64,000 nucleotides of DNA from Lysobacter enzymogenes (lineage in GTDB: Bacteria; Pseudomonadota; Gammaproteobacteria; Xanthomonadales; Xanthomonadaceae): contig NZ_CP067396.1 in assembly GCF_023617245.1 (NCBI RefSeq), positions 5,800,001 to 5,864,000 of the forward strand, given 5' to 3'. The notes under the pieces are model-generated. The model was not told the origin of the DNA. It made no database searches and saw nothing but the letters and a program-made list of their open reading frames with translations. Of the stretch, positions 57,739 through 64,000 are shown piece after piece. Numbering within the stretch: position 1 is the first letter of the stretch; each line of letters starts with the position of its first letter. The position numbers and the translations under genes are program-made.

Positions 57739-58372
57739 GCTCGCCGGCTTGTGCGGCGGCGGTTGCCGTCGTCGCGCAAGCACGTGCAGTTGCAGTTGTT
57801 GTTGCAGTTGCTGTTGCTGGTGCTCGCCCTTGAATTCCAGCGCAGCCCTGCAGACCCGGAGGGCGCGCGCATGGATGCGCGCGTGCGCCGTAGGGGCATG
57901 GATGCCCCTTACGGCGCATCCCCGCGCCGGGTGCTGGACCTAGTGGCTTGTGACCTTAAACAAGCGTTTTTCTTTGGCTACTTTCTTTTGTCGCGCTGAC
58001 AAAAGAAAGTAGCTCGGCCGCTTGCGGACGAAAGCTCTTGATGGTCGCTTGTCGTCATACGACACATCGACAAGAGCGAAAGCAACATATCAAAATGGGT
58101 TCCGGCTTTCGCCGGAATGACGGGCGTAGGGTTGCGTATCCGACTGTAGGAGCGGCGCGAGCCGCGACCGCGACAACGCAACTACGACGAAACTTTTGCA
58201 ATTGCCACGGTGGCGCGGTCGCGGCTTGCGCCGCTCCTACAGGGGGCGTGCCGCGGCGGGGTTCGTCTTTGTGTGTGCGTACTTGTGACGACAAGCGAAC
58301 ATCAACAGCTTCCGTCCGCAAGCGGCCGGGTCACTTTCTTTGTCTTAAGCCACAAAGAAAGTAACGGCGGAG

Positions 58373-59434
58373 TCAAGGTCCAAGTGCATCACCCTGCGCC
58401 CGCGGGTTTTTGAGTTCCTCATAGAGCACCTCGACGGGCGAGCGCCTGCCCAGGCTACGACGGGGGCGGTTGTTCATTTCCCACGCCACCTCTTTGAGGC
58501 GCTGCGCAGAATGCACCGACAGATCGGTGCCCTTGGGAAAGTATTGCCGCAACAAGCCGTTGGTGTTTTCGCAGGTTCCACGTTGCCACGGGCTATGGGG
58601 GTCGGCGAAGTAGATCGCTAAACCAGTGCGTTCGCTCAACTGCCGATGCGATGCCATTTCCTTGCCCTGGTCGTAGGTCAAGGTCTTCTTCAAACTTTCC
58701 GGCACGCCTTCGAACGCCGAGCTGAAGGCCTCCAGCACCGTGTGCGCGGTCGCGTCGGCGAGCTTGACCAGCTTGACGTACAAGGTGCGGCGGCAGACCA
58801 ATACCCCAATCGCCGAGCGATTGTGCGCGCCCACGATCAGGTCGCCCTCCCAATGCCCCGGCATCAGGCGCTCATGCGCGGCCGGCGGCCGCAGGCGGAT
58901 GTTGGGTAGATCCGGCAGATGGCCGCGGGCGTCGATTCCCTGACGCGTGCGGCGGCCGGACTTGCGCCCCTGCCGCAGCAGACGGGTCACCTGGCGGCGC
59001 AATTCGCCGCGCGGCATCGCATAAATCGCGGTATAGATCGTTTCGTGCGACACGCGCAGCCAGGGCCGGTCCGGGTACAGATCCCGCAGTTTGTCGGCAA
59101 TCTGTTGCGGCGACCAGCACCGTTCCAGCCAATAGCGCACGCGTCGCCACAGCACGGTGTCGCGTCGCAGCTTGCGGCGCACCCGCGCCCGCCGACGCAG
59201 CCGTTGGGCCCGCCGGCCCGCCCGGGTCGCATCGTAGCCAGGGTCGAAACGGGGGCGTCCGCGCAGCGGCGGCCCCGAATGGGACCGAAACCCATTACGG
59301 CGCAACTCGCGAGCGATGGTGCTTTGCGCCCGACCCAACGTCTGGGCGATTTTCCGTCCGCTCGCCCCTTGGGCGATCAAGACCATGATGGCCCCGCGCT
59401 CTTCTGCGCTCAGATGTGAATACTGCTGGCCCAT
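58373..59434 (-). CDS. IS30-family transposase
   Basis: 353 residues. The N-terminal helix-turn-helix (SHLSAEERGAIMVLIAQGAS then GRKIAQTLGRAQSTIARELR) is followed by the DDE core: WEGDLIVGAHN (first Asp), TYDQGKEMASH (second Asp) and RGTCENTNGLLRQYFPKGTD (Glu). All catalytic residues are intact, so the element may be active. The last residues (GDALGP) are encoded by the left terminal repeat and the stop codon lies just outside it. Confidence 0.95.
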   Translation of the reverse strand: MGQQYSHLSAEERGAIMVLIAQGASGRKIAQTLGRAQSTIARELRRNGFRSHSGPPLRGRPRFDPGYDATRAGRRAQRLRRRARVRRKLRRDTVLWRRVRYWLERCWSPQQIADKLRDLYPDRPWLRVSHETIYTAIYAMPRGELRRQVTRLLRQGRKSGRRTRQGIDARGHLPDLPNIRLRPPAAHERLMPGHWEGDLIVGAHNRSAIGVLVCRRTLYVKLVKLADATAHTVLEAFSSAFEGVPESLKKTLTYDQGKEMASHRQLSERTGLAIYFADPHSPWQRGTCENTNGLLRQYFPKGTDLSVHSAQRLKEVAWEMNNRPRRSLGRRSPVEVLYEELKNPRAQGDALGP

Positions 59435-59464
59435 TCACAGTGCCTCACTGAGGTGATGCACTTG
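58381..59464 (-). mobile_element. IS30-family insertion sequence
   Basis: Perfect 13-bp terminal inverted repeats CAAGTGCATCACC (58381-58393) and GGTGATGCACTTG (59452-59464) bracket one complete transposase gene. No clear target duplication is visible. Eleven bases of the host repeat present in copy A are replaced at this site, so the insertion was not perfectly clean or the ends have eroded. Confidence 0.85.
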
Positions 59465-59909
59465 AGGTTAGAGACCAGCGCCTTGTTTTTTCGGATCAAG
59501 AGCCACTATGGCTCGAAAGGGGCGCGGGGCCGCGCCATAAGGGGCATCCTGCCCCTTGGCGCGCGTGCGCATCCGTGCGCACGCCCTCCGGGGCTGCGGG
59601 ACGACGGCTTCGAGCTCGAGGGCGAGCACAAGCAACGGCAACGGCAAGATCAAAATGGATTCCGGCTTCCGCCGGAATGACGGCGGGCGATCCTCGACAC
59701 GGGTGAGCGCCACAGTCTCCGTGCGCGCCGCTCGCGCAATCGGATACGAACCAGCCGAAGCCCCTGTAGGAGCGGCGCAAGCCGCGACCGCGACAATTGA
59801 GCCACGACGAAAGTCCGCATCGTGCAGACCAGGCACCGCCAAACCAGATACGACGCCCTCACTCAGGACGCGCACGGCAATGCCGCAACACGCGCCCTGC
59901 GCGGCCGCC

Positions 59910-61601
59910 CTACTTGGACCAACGACCCCGTCGCCGCGGCCACGCCGCCAGCAACGCCCACACGCCGCCCAGACCCGCGATCCACGACGACGCCGGGATC
60001 GACCAGAACCGCGGCCCGCCCGATTCCAGGCCGTACAGCACCGCCGCCACGATCAGCAGCCCGGTGCCCAGGATCGCCGACACCGTGCGCCGCACCGCGT
60101 CCTTGATCGTGTGGTTGAGGTCGGTGATGTCGGCCGAACGCATCTTCAGTTCGTGCTGCCCGGCCACCTGCTGGCTCAGCCAGGCGTGCAGCAGGCGCGG
60201 CATCTCCGGCGCGCGCGTCACCAGTTCCGGCAGGCGCTTGCGGAACTCGCCGGCCAGCCGCTGCGGGCTGTAGCGATCGAGCAGGATGCGCTGCAGCACC
60301 GGCCGGGCCACCGCCCAGATGTCGAGCTTGGGGTCGAGCAGGCGGCCGACGCCCTCGATGTTGAGCAGGGTCTTCTGCAGCAGGATCAGCTGCGGCTGCA
60401 GGGTCAGTTCGTAGCGCTGCGCGGTGCGGAACAGCTTGAGCAGCACCTCGGCCAGCGAGATCTCGCTGAGCGGACGGGTGAAGTACGGCTCGCACACCGC
60501 GCGCGTGGCCGCTTCGAGTTCGTCGATGCGGATGTGCGCCGGCATCCAGCCGGCCTGCACGTGCAGTTCGGCGATGCGGCGGTAGTCGCGGTTGAAGATC
60601 GCCATGAAGTTCTCGGCGAGGTAGTACTGATCCTCGTCCGACAACTGGCCCATGATGCCGAAGTCCAGGGCGATGAAGCGCGGGTTGCTGCGCCGCGCCG
60701 GGTCGCTGTCGACCCAGATGTTGCCGGCGTGGGCGTCGGCGTGGAAGAAGTTGTCGCGGAACACCTGGGTGTAGAACACCCGCACGCCCTTGGCGGCGAG
60801 CGCGCGACGGTCGATGCCGGCGGCGTCGAGCGCGGCGATGTCGTCGGAGGGAATGCCGTAGACGCGCTCCAGCGTCAGCGCGCGCTCGGAGGTGTGGGTC
60901 CAGATCACCTCGGGCACGTACATGTCGTCGCTGTCGGCCCAGAACCGGCGCAGCACGCTGGCGTTGGCGCCTTCGCGCTGCAGGTCGAGTTCGGCGGCGA
61001 GCGTGCTTTCGATCTCGGCCACGATCGCGCGCGGACGGATCTTGTCGGCGTTGGGATGGGCGCGGTCGACCAGCGCGGCCATCGCGTTGAGCAGGGCGAT
61101 GTCGCCGGCGATCTTGCCCTCGATGTCCGGGCGCAGCACCTTGACCACGACCTCGCGCGCGGGCCGGCCGCCCTGCGCGGGCAGGCGCGCGGCGTGGACC
61201 TGGGCGATCGAGGCCGAGGCCAGCGGTTCGATGTCGAAGCGGTCGAAGGCCTCGTCGATGCTGCGCTCCAGCGCGCTCTCGACGATGCGCCGCGCGGTCT
61301 CGCCGTCGAACGGCTTGACCCGGTCCTGCAGTAGGGTCAGTTCGGCGGCGATGTCCGGCGGCACCAGGTCGCGGCGGGTCGAAAGGATCTGGCCGAACTT
61401 GACGAAGATCGGGCCGAGCTCCTGCAGCGCCAGGCGTAGGCGCGCGCCGCGCGACATCGCCGCGACCTCGGCCGAGGCGCGCGGCACGAACGGCCGCGCG
61501 AGCTTGAGCCAACGCTCGGCGGGAGTGTCGTCGAGCAGCGCGTCGAGACGGTAGCGCAGCAGCACGCGGCCGATGCGCCAGGCGCGGGCGGCGGATTTCA
61601 T
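59910..61601 (-). CDS. ubiB: UbiB-family ubiquinone biosynthesis ATPase/kinase-like protein
   Basis: 563 residues of the ABC1/ADCK/UbiB family. Motifs are the KxGQ segment GPIFVKFGQILSTRRDLVP, the Ala-rich loop PLASASIAQVHAAR, FFHADAHAGNIWVD and LDFGIMGQLSDED, with two C-terminal transmembrane segments (VSAILGTGLLIVAAVLYG and FWSIPASSWIAGLGGVWALL). UbiB supports coenzyme Q synthesis, probably by ATP-driven extraction of lipid intermediates. It lies 150 bp downstream of ubiJ on the same strand with a repeat between. Confidence 0.95.
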   Translation of the reverse strand: MKSAARAWRIGRVLLRYRLDALLDDTPAERWLKLARPFVPRASAEVAAMSRGARLRLALQELGPIFVKFGQILSTRRDLVPPDIAAELTLLQDRVKPFDGETARRIVESALERSIDEAFDRFDIEPLASASIAQVHAARLPAQGGRPAREVVVKVLRPDIEGKIAGDIALLNAMAALVDRAHPNADKIRPRAIVAEIESTLAAELDLQREGANASVLRRFWADSDDMYVPEVIWTHTSERALTLERVYGIPSDDIAALDAAGIDRRALAAKGVRVFYTQVFRDNFFHADAHAGNIWVDSDPARRSNPRFIALDFGIMGQLSDEDQYYLAENFMAIFNRDYRRIAELHVQAGWMPAHIRIDELEAATRAVCEPYFTRPLSEISLAEVLLKLFRTAQRYELTLQPQLILLQKTLLNIEGVGRLLDPKLDIWAVARPVLQRILLDRYSPQRLAGEFRKRLPELVTRAPEMPRLLHAWLSQQVAGQHELKMRSADITDLNHTIKDAVRRTVSAILGTGLLIVAAVLYGLESGGPRFWSIPASSWIAGLGGVWALLAAWPRRRGRWSK

Positions 61602-61649
61602 GCGCGCATCCCCGCCTGCAGGGCCTGCCTTTGTTGCAGGGCCCGCTCT

Positions 61650-61743
61650 TTTGGGAGGGCTTTCAGGCCCGATTCTCTTGTTTCAGATGTGGAAGAAACC
61701 TCGCCGCTGACCGAACAGCATCGGGCCTGAAGGCCCTCCCACG
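61650..61743. repeat. GGGAGGGCCTTCAGG-family inverted pair between ubiJ and ubiB
   Basis: TTGGGAGGGCTTTCAGGCCC at 61651 pairs with an inverted copy ending at 61743 (GGGCCTGAAGGCCCTCCCAC). Confidence 0.85.
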
Positions 61744-61752
61744 ACGAGACGC

Positions 61753-62412
61753 TCATGCGCGGCCGCCCGCGCGCGACTGCAGGCGCGCCACCCGCGCGGC
61801 CGCGCGCTCGACGTCGTCGCGCAGCGCGTCGACGTCGTCGTGGAAGGCGTCGAGTTCCGCGCGCGGCACCAGGTCGCGGCTTTCTTCGGTGAGGTAATCG
61901 GCGGCGTTGCTGGCGAAGGCGCCGGCGGCGTCGCGGGCGTGGCGCAGCGCGCCGGCCACGGCGTTGGCGATCTGCACCCCGACGATGTCGCCGAACACCG
62001 CGGTGAACGGCTGCTGCCAGTCCGGATCGAAACGCTCGGCCAGCCGCTGCAGGCGCCGGGCCAGGTCGGCGTCGCCCTCGATGCGCAGCTTGCCGACCGG
62101 CGCGGCCTGTTCGTTGCGCGCCGCGCCAAGCAGGTTCGGCAGTTGCGCGAAGATCGCGCCGAGGGTGCTGCGCACCGACAGATCGGGCTCGTCGCTGCTG
62201 CGCACCGGCCCGACTTCCAGGCGCTCGCCGGCGACCAGGATGCGCGCGGCCAACGGCGGCTCGGCCAGGTGCAGGGCGATGCTGCGGCCGTCGAGCGCGG
62301 ACAGGCCGGCGCGGGTGTCGGGATCGAGCGCGAGCGCGCGGTTGAGCGCGGCTTCCAGGGCGCGGCCGGCGAGCGGCTTGAGCGCATCCAGGGGCGAGGC
62401 GGAATCGTTCAT
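61753..62412 (-). CDS. ubiJ: Ubiquinone biosynthesis accessory factor UbiJ (SCP2 domain)
   Basis: 219 residues. The N-terminal SCP2-like lipid-binding domain (LDALKPLAGRALEAALNRAL ... LSALDGRSIALHLAEPPL ... VGKLRIEGDADLARRLQRL) is followed by a helical C-terminus (AELDAFHDDVDALRDDVERA). It scaffolds the aerobic ubiquinone complex. Adjacent ubiB is the usual partner; ubiE is absent. The start ATG is followed by an unbroken frame. Downstream is a REP half-unit near 62549-62573 on the far side of the next gap. Confidence 0.9.
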   Translation of the reverse strand: MNDSASPLDALKPLAGRALEAALNRALALDPDTRAGLSALDGRSIALHLAEPPLAARILVAGERLEVGPVRSSDEPDLSVRSTLGAIFAQLPNLLGAARNEQAAPVGKLRIEGDADLARRLQRLAERFDPDWQQPFTAVFGDIVGVQIANAVAGALRHARDAAGAFASNAADYLTEESRDLVPRAELDAFHDDVDALRDDVERAAARVARLQSRAGGRA

Positions 62413-62578
62413 GCGCCCATTCTATCCGGGCTCGCGCGGGCGGCTGTTAGCGCTTTGTGCAAGCGCGGTGCGGTCGGCGGTCGCGGTGTGGCGGCGGTGG
62501 CGGGGGTCCGTCCGGACGCGCGCGAATCCCGCCTGGGCCCCTTGCAGGGGCGCCGCTCCTACAGGGGGCTTCGGGCGG

Positions 62579-63565
62579 CTATTGCGCCGCCTTGATCCGC
62601 GCCAGGCCCTCGTCGAAGCTCACCCGCGGCACGTAGCCGAAATCGCGCCGGGCCGGGCCCATGTCGTACCAGTGGGTGGTCGAGAGCTGTTCGGCCAGGA
62701 ACCGGGTCATCGGCGGTTCGCCCTTGAGCGGCAGGACCGTCCACAGGCCTTCGCAGATCGCGCCGACGACGTAGGCAGCGCGGAACGGCAGGGTCTTGTC
62801 CACGGTCGGCGCGCCGACCGCGCCGAGCAGGCCGTTGAGGGTCTCGCGCACGGTGCGCGGGTCGCCGTTGCTGATGAAGTAGGCCTTGCCGGCGCAGGCC
62901 GCGCCCGGCGCCAGGTGGTCGAAGGCGTCGAAGTGGGCCTGCGCGGCGTTGTCGATGTAGGTGGTGTCGATGCGGTTCTCGCCGGTGCCGACGAAGCGCA
63001 GGCGGCCGGCGTTGGCGCGCTGGACCAGCCGCGGCAGCAACTGGTTGTCGCCGACGCCCCAGATCAGGCGCGGGCGCAGCGCGACGGTCGCCAGTTGCGG
63101 CGAGTTCGCCGCGAGCACGGCCTTTTCGGCGATGGTCTTGGTGGTGGCGTAGGCGGCCTTGAAGCCTTCGCCGTAGGGCACGGTCTCGGCGCTGCCGCCT
63201 TCGACCGGATGGGTCGCGCGGTGGGTGACGCTGGGCGTGGAGGTGTAGACCAGCTGGCCGATGGCGTGCGCCTGGCAAGCGGCCAGCACGTTGTGGGTGC
63301 CGACCACGTTGGCCTGGTGGTAGCTCTCGTAGCTGCCCCAGGCGCCGGCCTTGGCGGCGTTGTGGAAGATCGCGCCGCAGCCTCGCGCGGCGGCGATGAC
63401 CGCGTCGCGGTCGGCGAGGTCGCCCTGGATCTGGGTCACCCCGAGCGGCTCCAGCGCGGGGTAGTGGCCGCGGTTGAAGCTGACCACCTCATGGCCGCGC
63501 GCGACCAGGCCGCGGCACAGCGCCTGGCCGAGGAAACCGCCGCCGCCGGTAACGAGGATCTTCAT
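62579..63565 (-). CDS. oleD: 2-Alkyl-3-oxoalkanoate reductase, OleD type
   Basis: 328-residue extended short-chain dehydrogenase. The Rossmann motif is MKILVTGGGGFLGQALC, and the catalytic Tyr-x3-Lys is in AAYATTKTIAEKAV. Signatures of the 3beta-HSD-like subgroup follow (LRPRLIWGVGDNQLLPRLVQ, GKAYFISNGDPRTV). In the Ole pathway it reduces the beta-keto acid from OleA before OleC forms the beta-lactone that OleB converts to an alkene. The oleC fragment directly upstream on the same strand supports this identity. Confidence 0.88.
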   Translation of the reverse strand: MKILVTGGGGFLGQALCRGLVARGHEVVSFNRGHYPALEPLGVTQIQGDLADRDAVIAAARGCGAIFHNAAKAGAWGSYESYHQANVVGTHNVLAACQAHAIGQLVYTSTPSVTHRATHPVEGGSAETVPYGEGFKAAYATTKTIAEKAVLAANSPQLATVALRPRLIWGVGDNQLLPRLVQRANAGRLRFVGTGENRIDTTYIDNAAQAHFDAFDHLAPGAACAGKAYFISNGDPRTVRETLNGLLGAVGAPTVDKTLPFRAAYVVGAICEGLWTVLPLKGEPPMTRFLAEQLSTTHWYDMGPARRDFGYVPRVSFDEGLARIKAAQ

Positions 63566-63678
63566 CGCGTTGGGGGTCCGTGCATGTGGAAGCAGATGAT
63601 AGGCCTTGCGGCGCGCGCGAAGTGTCGGCTGGGCGACTGTGGCAGGGCAGCGGCAAGGGCCGATGCGGCCGAAGTGAC

Positions 63679-63774
63679 TGTGGGAGGGCCTTCAGGCCCG
63701 ATGCTTCTCTTTCAGGTCGCTGCGATCTGAGACAAAAGCGTCGGGCCTGAAGGCCCTCTCACAAGAGCCGGTGC
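63679..63774. repeat. GGGAGGGCCTTCAGG-family inverted pair between oleC and oleD
   Basis: TGTGGGAGGGCCTTCAGGCC at 63679 pairs with an inverted copy ending at 63774 (GGGCCTGAAGGCCCTCTCAC). Confidence 0.87.
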
Positions 63775-63782
63775 CCTGGACC

Positions 63783-64000
63783 TCAATCGCCGATCGCGCG
63801 CGCCTGCAGCGTCAGTTTCTCGCGGCCGATCTTGGCGTTGTGGCGGATGTCGACCGGAAAGCCCGGATGGAAGCGGAACCGCTCGATGCCGGCGGTGTGC
63901 GCGTGCGCCGCGCCGATCTCGCGCAGTTCGTCGAGGATGCGCTCGCGCTCGCGGTTGCCGATGCGCGGCTGGTGCAGTTCCACCCACAGCAGCGGCCGCT
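63783..64000 (-). CDS. oleC: Olefin beta-lactone synthetase OleC, C-terminal fragment (runs off window)
   Basis: The visible 72 residues (RPLLWVELHQPRIGNRERER ... FRFHPGFPVDIRHNAKIGRE) match the very end of OleC, a member of the ANL AMP-ligase superfamily; the basic K-containing A10-like segment RHNAKIGREKL is present. OleC converts beta-hydroxy acids to beta-lactones in long-chain olefin synthesis. The gene enters from beyond the window; oleD follows 217 bp downstream. Confidence 0.85.
   Translation of the reverse strand, partial: RPLLWVELHQPRIGNRERERILDELREIGAAHAHTAGIERFRFHPGFPVDIRHNAKIGREKLTLQARAIGD

Larger units (their letters stand above)
57785..59795. repeat. Composite palindromic repeat, copy B, inverted and interrupted by IS30
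   Basis: Same modules as copy A (50884-51828) in reverse order and orientation: a GTTGCA hexamer run (57785-57825), GGAGGGCGCGCGCATGGATG, CGCATCCCCGCGCC, ACTTTCTTTTGTCGCGCTGA, CGGCCGCTTGCGGACG, a CCGGAAT element (58097), a REP pair (58144-58243), inverted Lys/Phe-coding CTTTCTTTGT modules (58332-58370), then the IS30 copy, then CTTGTTTTTTCGGATCAAGA, GGGGCGCGGGGCCGCGCC, GCACGCCCTCCGGGGCTGCGG, another CCGGAAT element (59655) and a REP half (59765). Small ORFs within are artefacts. Confidence 0.83.

Noticed and set aside
57978..58413. ORFs on both strands left of the IS30 element
   Set aside because: Repeat-derived frames identical in kind to those of copy A.
59453..59862. ORFs right of the IS30 element
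   Set aside because: Repeat-derived; no start signals or homology.

Overview
The window is about 64 kb of very GC-rich DNA (roughly 70%) from a gammaproteobacterial chromosome of the Lysobacter/Xanthomonadaceae type. Evidence for this is the gene content and order (radC with divergent coaC/coaB-dut-algC, argS followed by a SPOR protein, glnB-ubiK-comM, ubiJ-ubiB, oleC-oleD), the secreted proteases and collagenase typical of Lysobacter, and dense families of short palindromic intergenic repeats. Genus is inference; no rRNA or tRNA gene was seen.

Layout. 1-7.7 kb: cell-wall turnover and recycling (truncated M23 endopeptidase, anmK with a duplicated 5' end, ampG), exonuclease III, a GNAT enzyme and pyrE. 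7.9-16 kb: algC-type phosphomannomutase, dut, a coaBC locus split into two overlapping genes, radC, argS and a SPOR-domain protein. 16-26 kb: a membrane protein, a beta-hydroxyacid dehydrogenase, polyamine genes speA and speE facing away from each other, a secreted metzincin protease, and a yeiH/LysR divergent pair. 26-32.3 kb: glnB, ubiK, comM, an AraC regulator, a tiny Cys-rich protein and two alpha/beta hydrolases.

32.3-39.3 kb is the most interesting part. It holds a probable ribosomally made, post-translationally modified peptide system: a precursor with a nitrile-hydratase-like leader (35249-35623), a divergently transcribed SagB-like dehydrogenase (33671-34849), a cyclase-homology/TPR membrane protein (35542-38184) that overlaps the precursor gene tail to tail, and a cyclic-nucleotide-binding GGDEF protein (38207-39256) just upstream of the cyclase-like gene. 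No YcaO, LanM or radical SAM enzyme is present here. To my knowledge this family set is recognised only bioinformatically, as putative modified peptide, maturation dehydrogenase and modification-system cyclase.

39.6-50.8 kb: an S9 peptidase, a small secreted protein, the glyoxylate shunt (aceB, aceA and a divergent LysR gene), a large M9 collagenase with PKD and PPC domains, and a GntR/FCD regulator. 50.9-59.8 kb: two long, inversely oriented copies of a composite repeat bracket an acyltransferase, arfB, a Q-rich secreted protein, truC and an M16 protease; the second copy carries an intact IS30-family element. 59.9-64 kb: ubiB, ubiJ, oleD and the 3' end of oleC.

The repeats fall into at least four families: a TGTAGGAGCGGCGC...CGCGAC family, a GGGAGGGCCTTCAGGCCCGA family, a CATTCCGGCGAAAGCCGGAAT family inside the composite element, and a single CCCTCTCCCGC...GGGAGAGGG palindrome. 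They occupy most long intergenic spaces and generate many spurious ORFs, which are not listed as genes.
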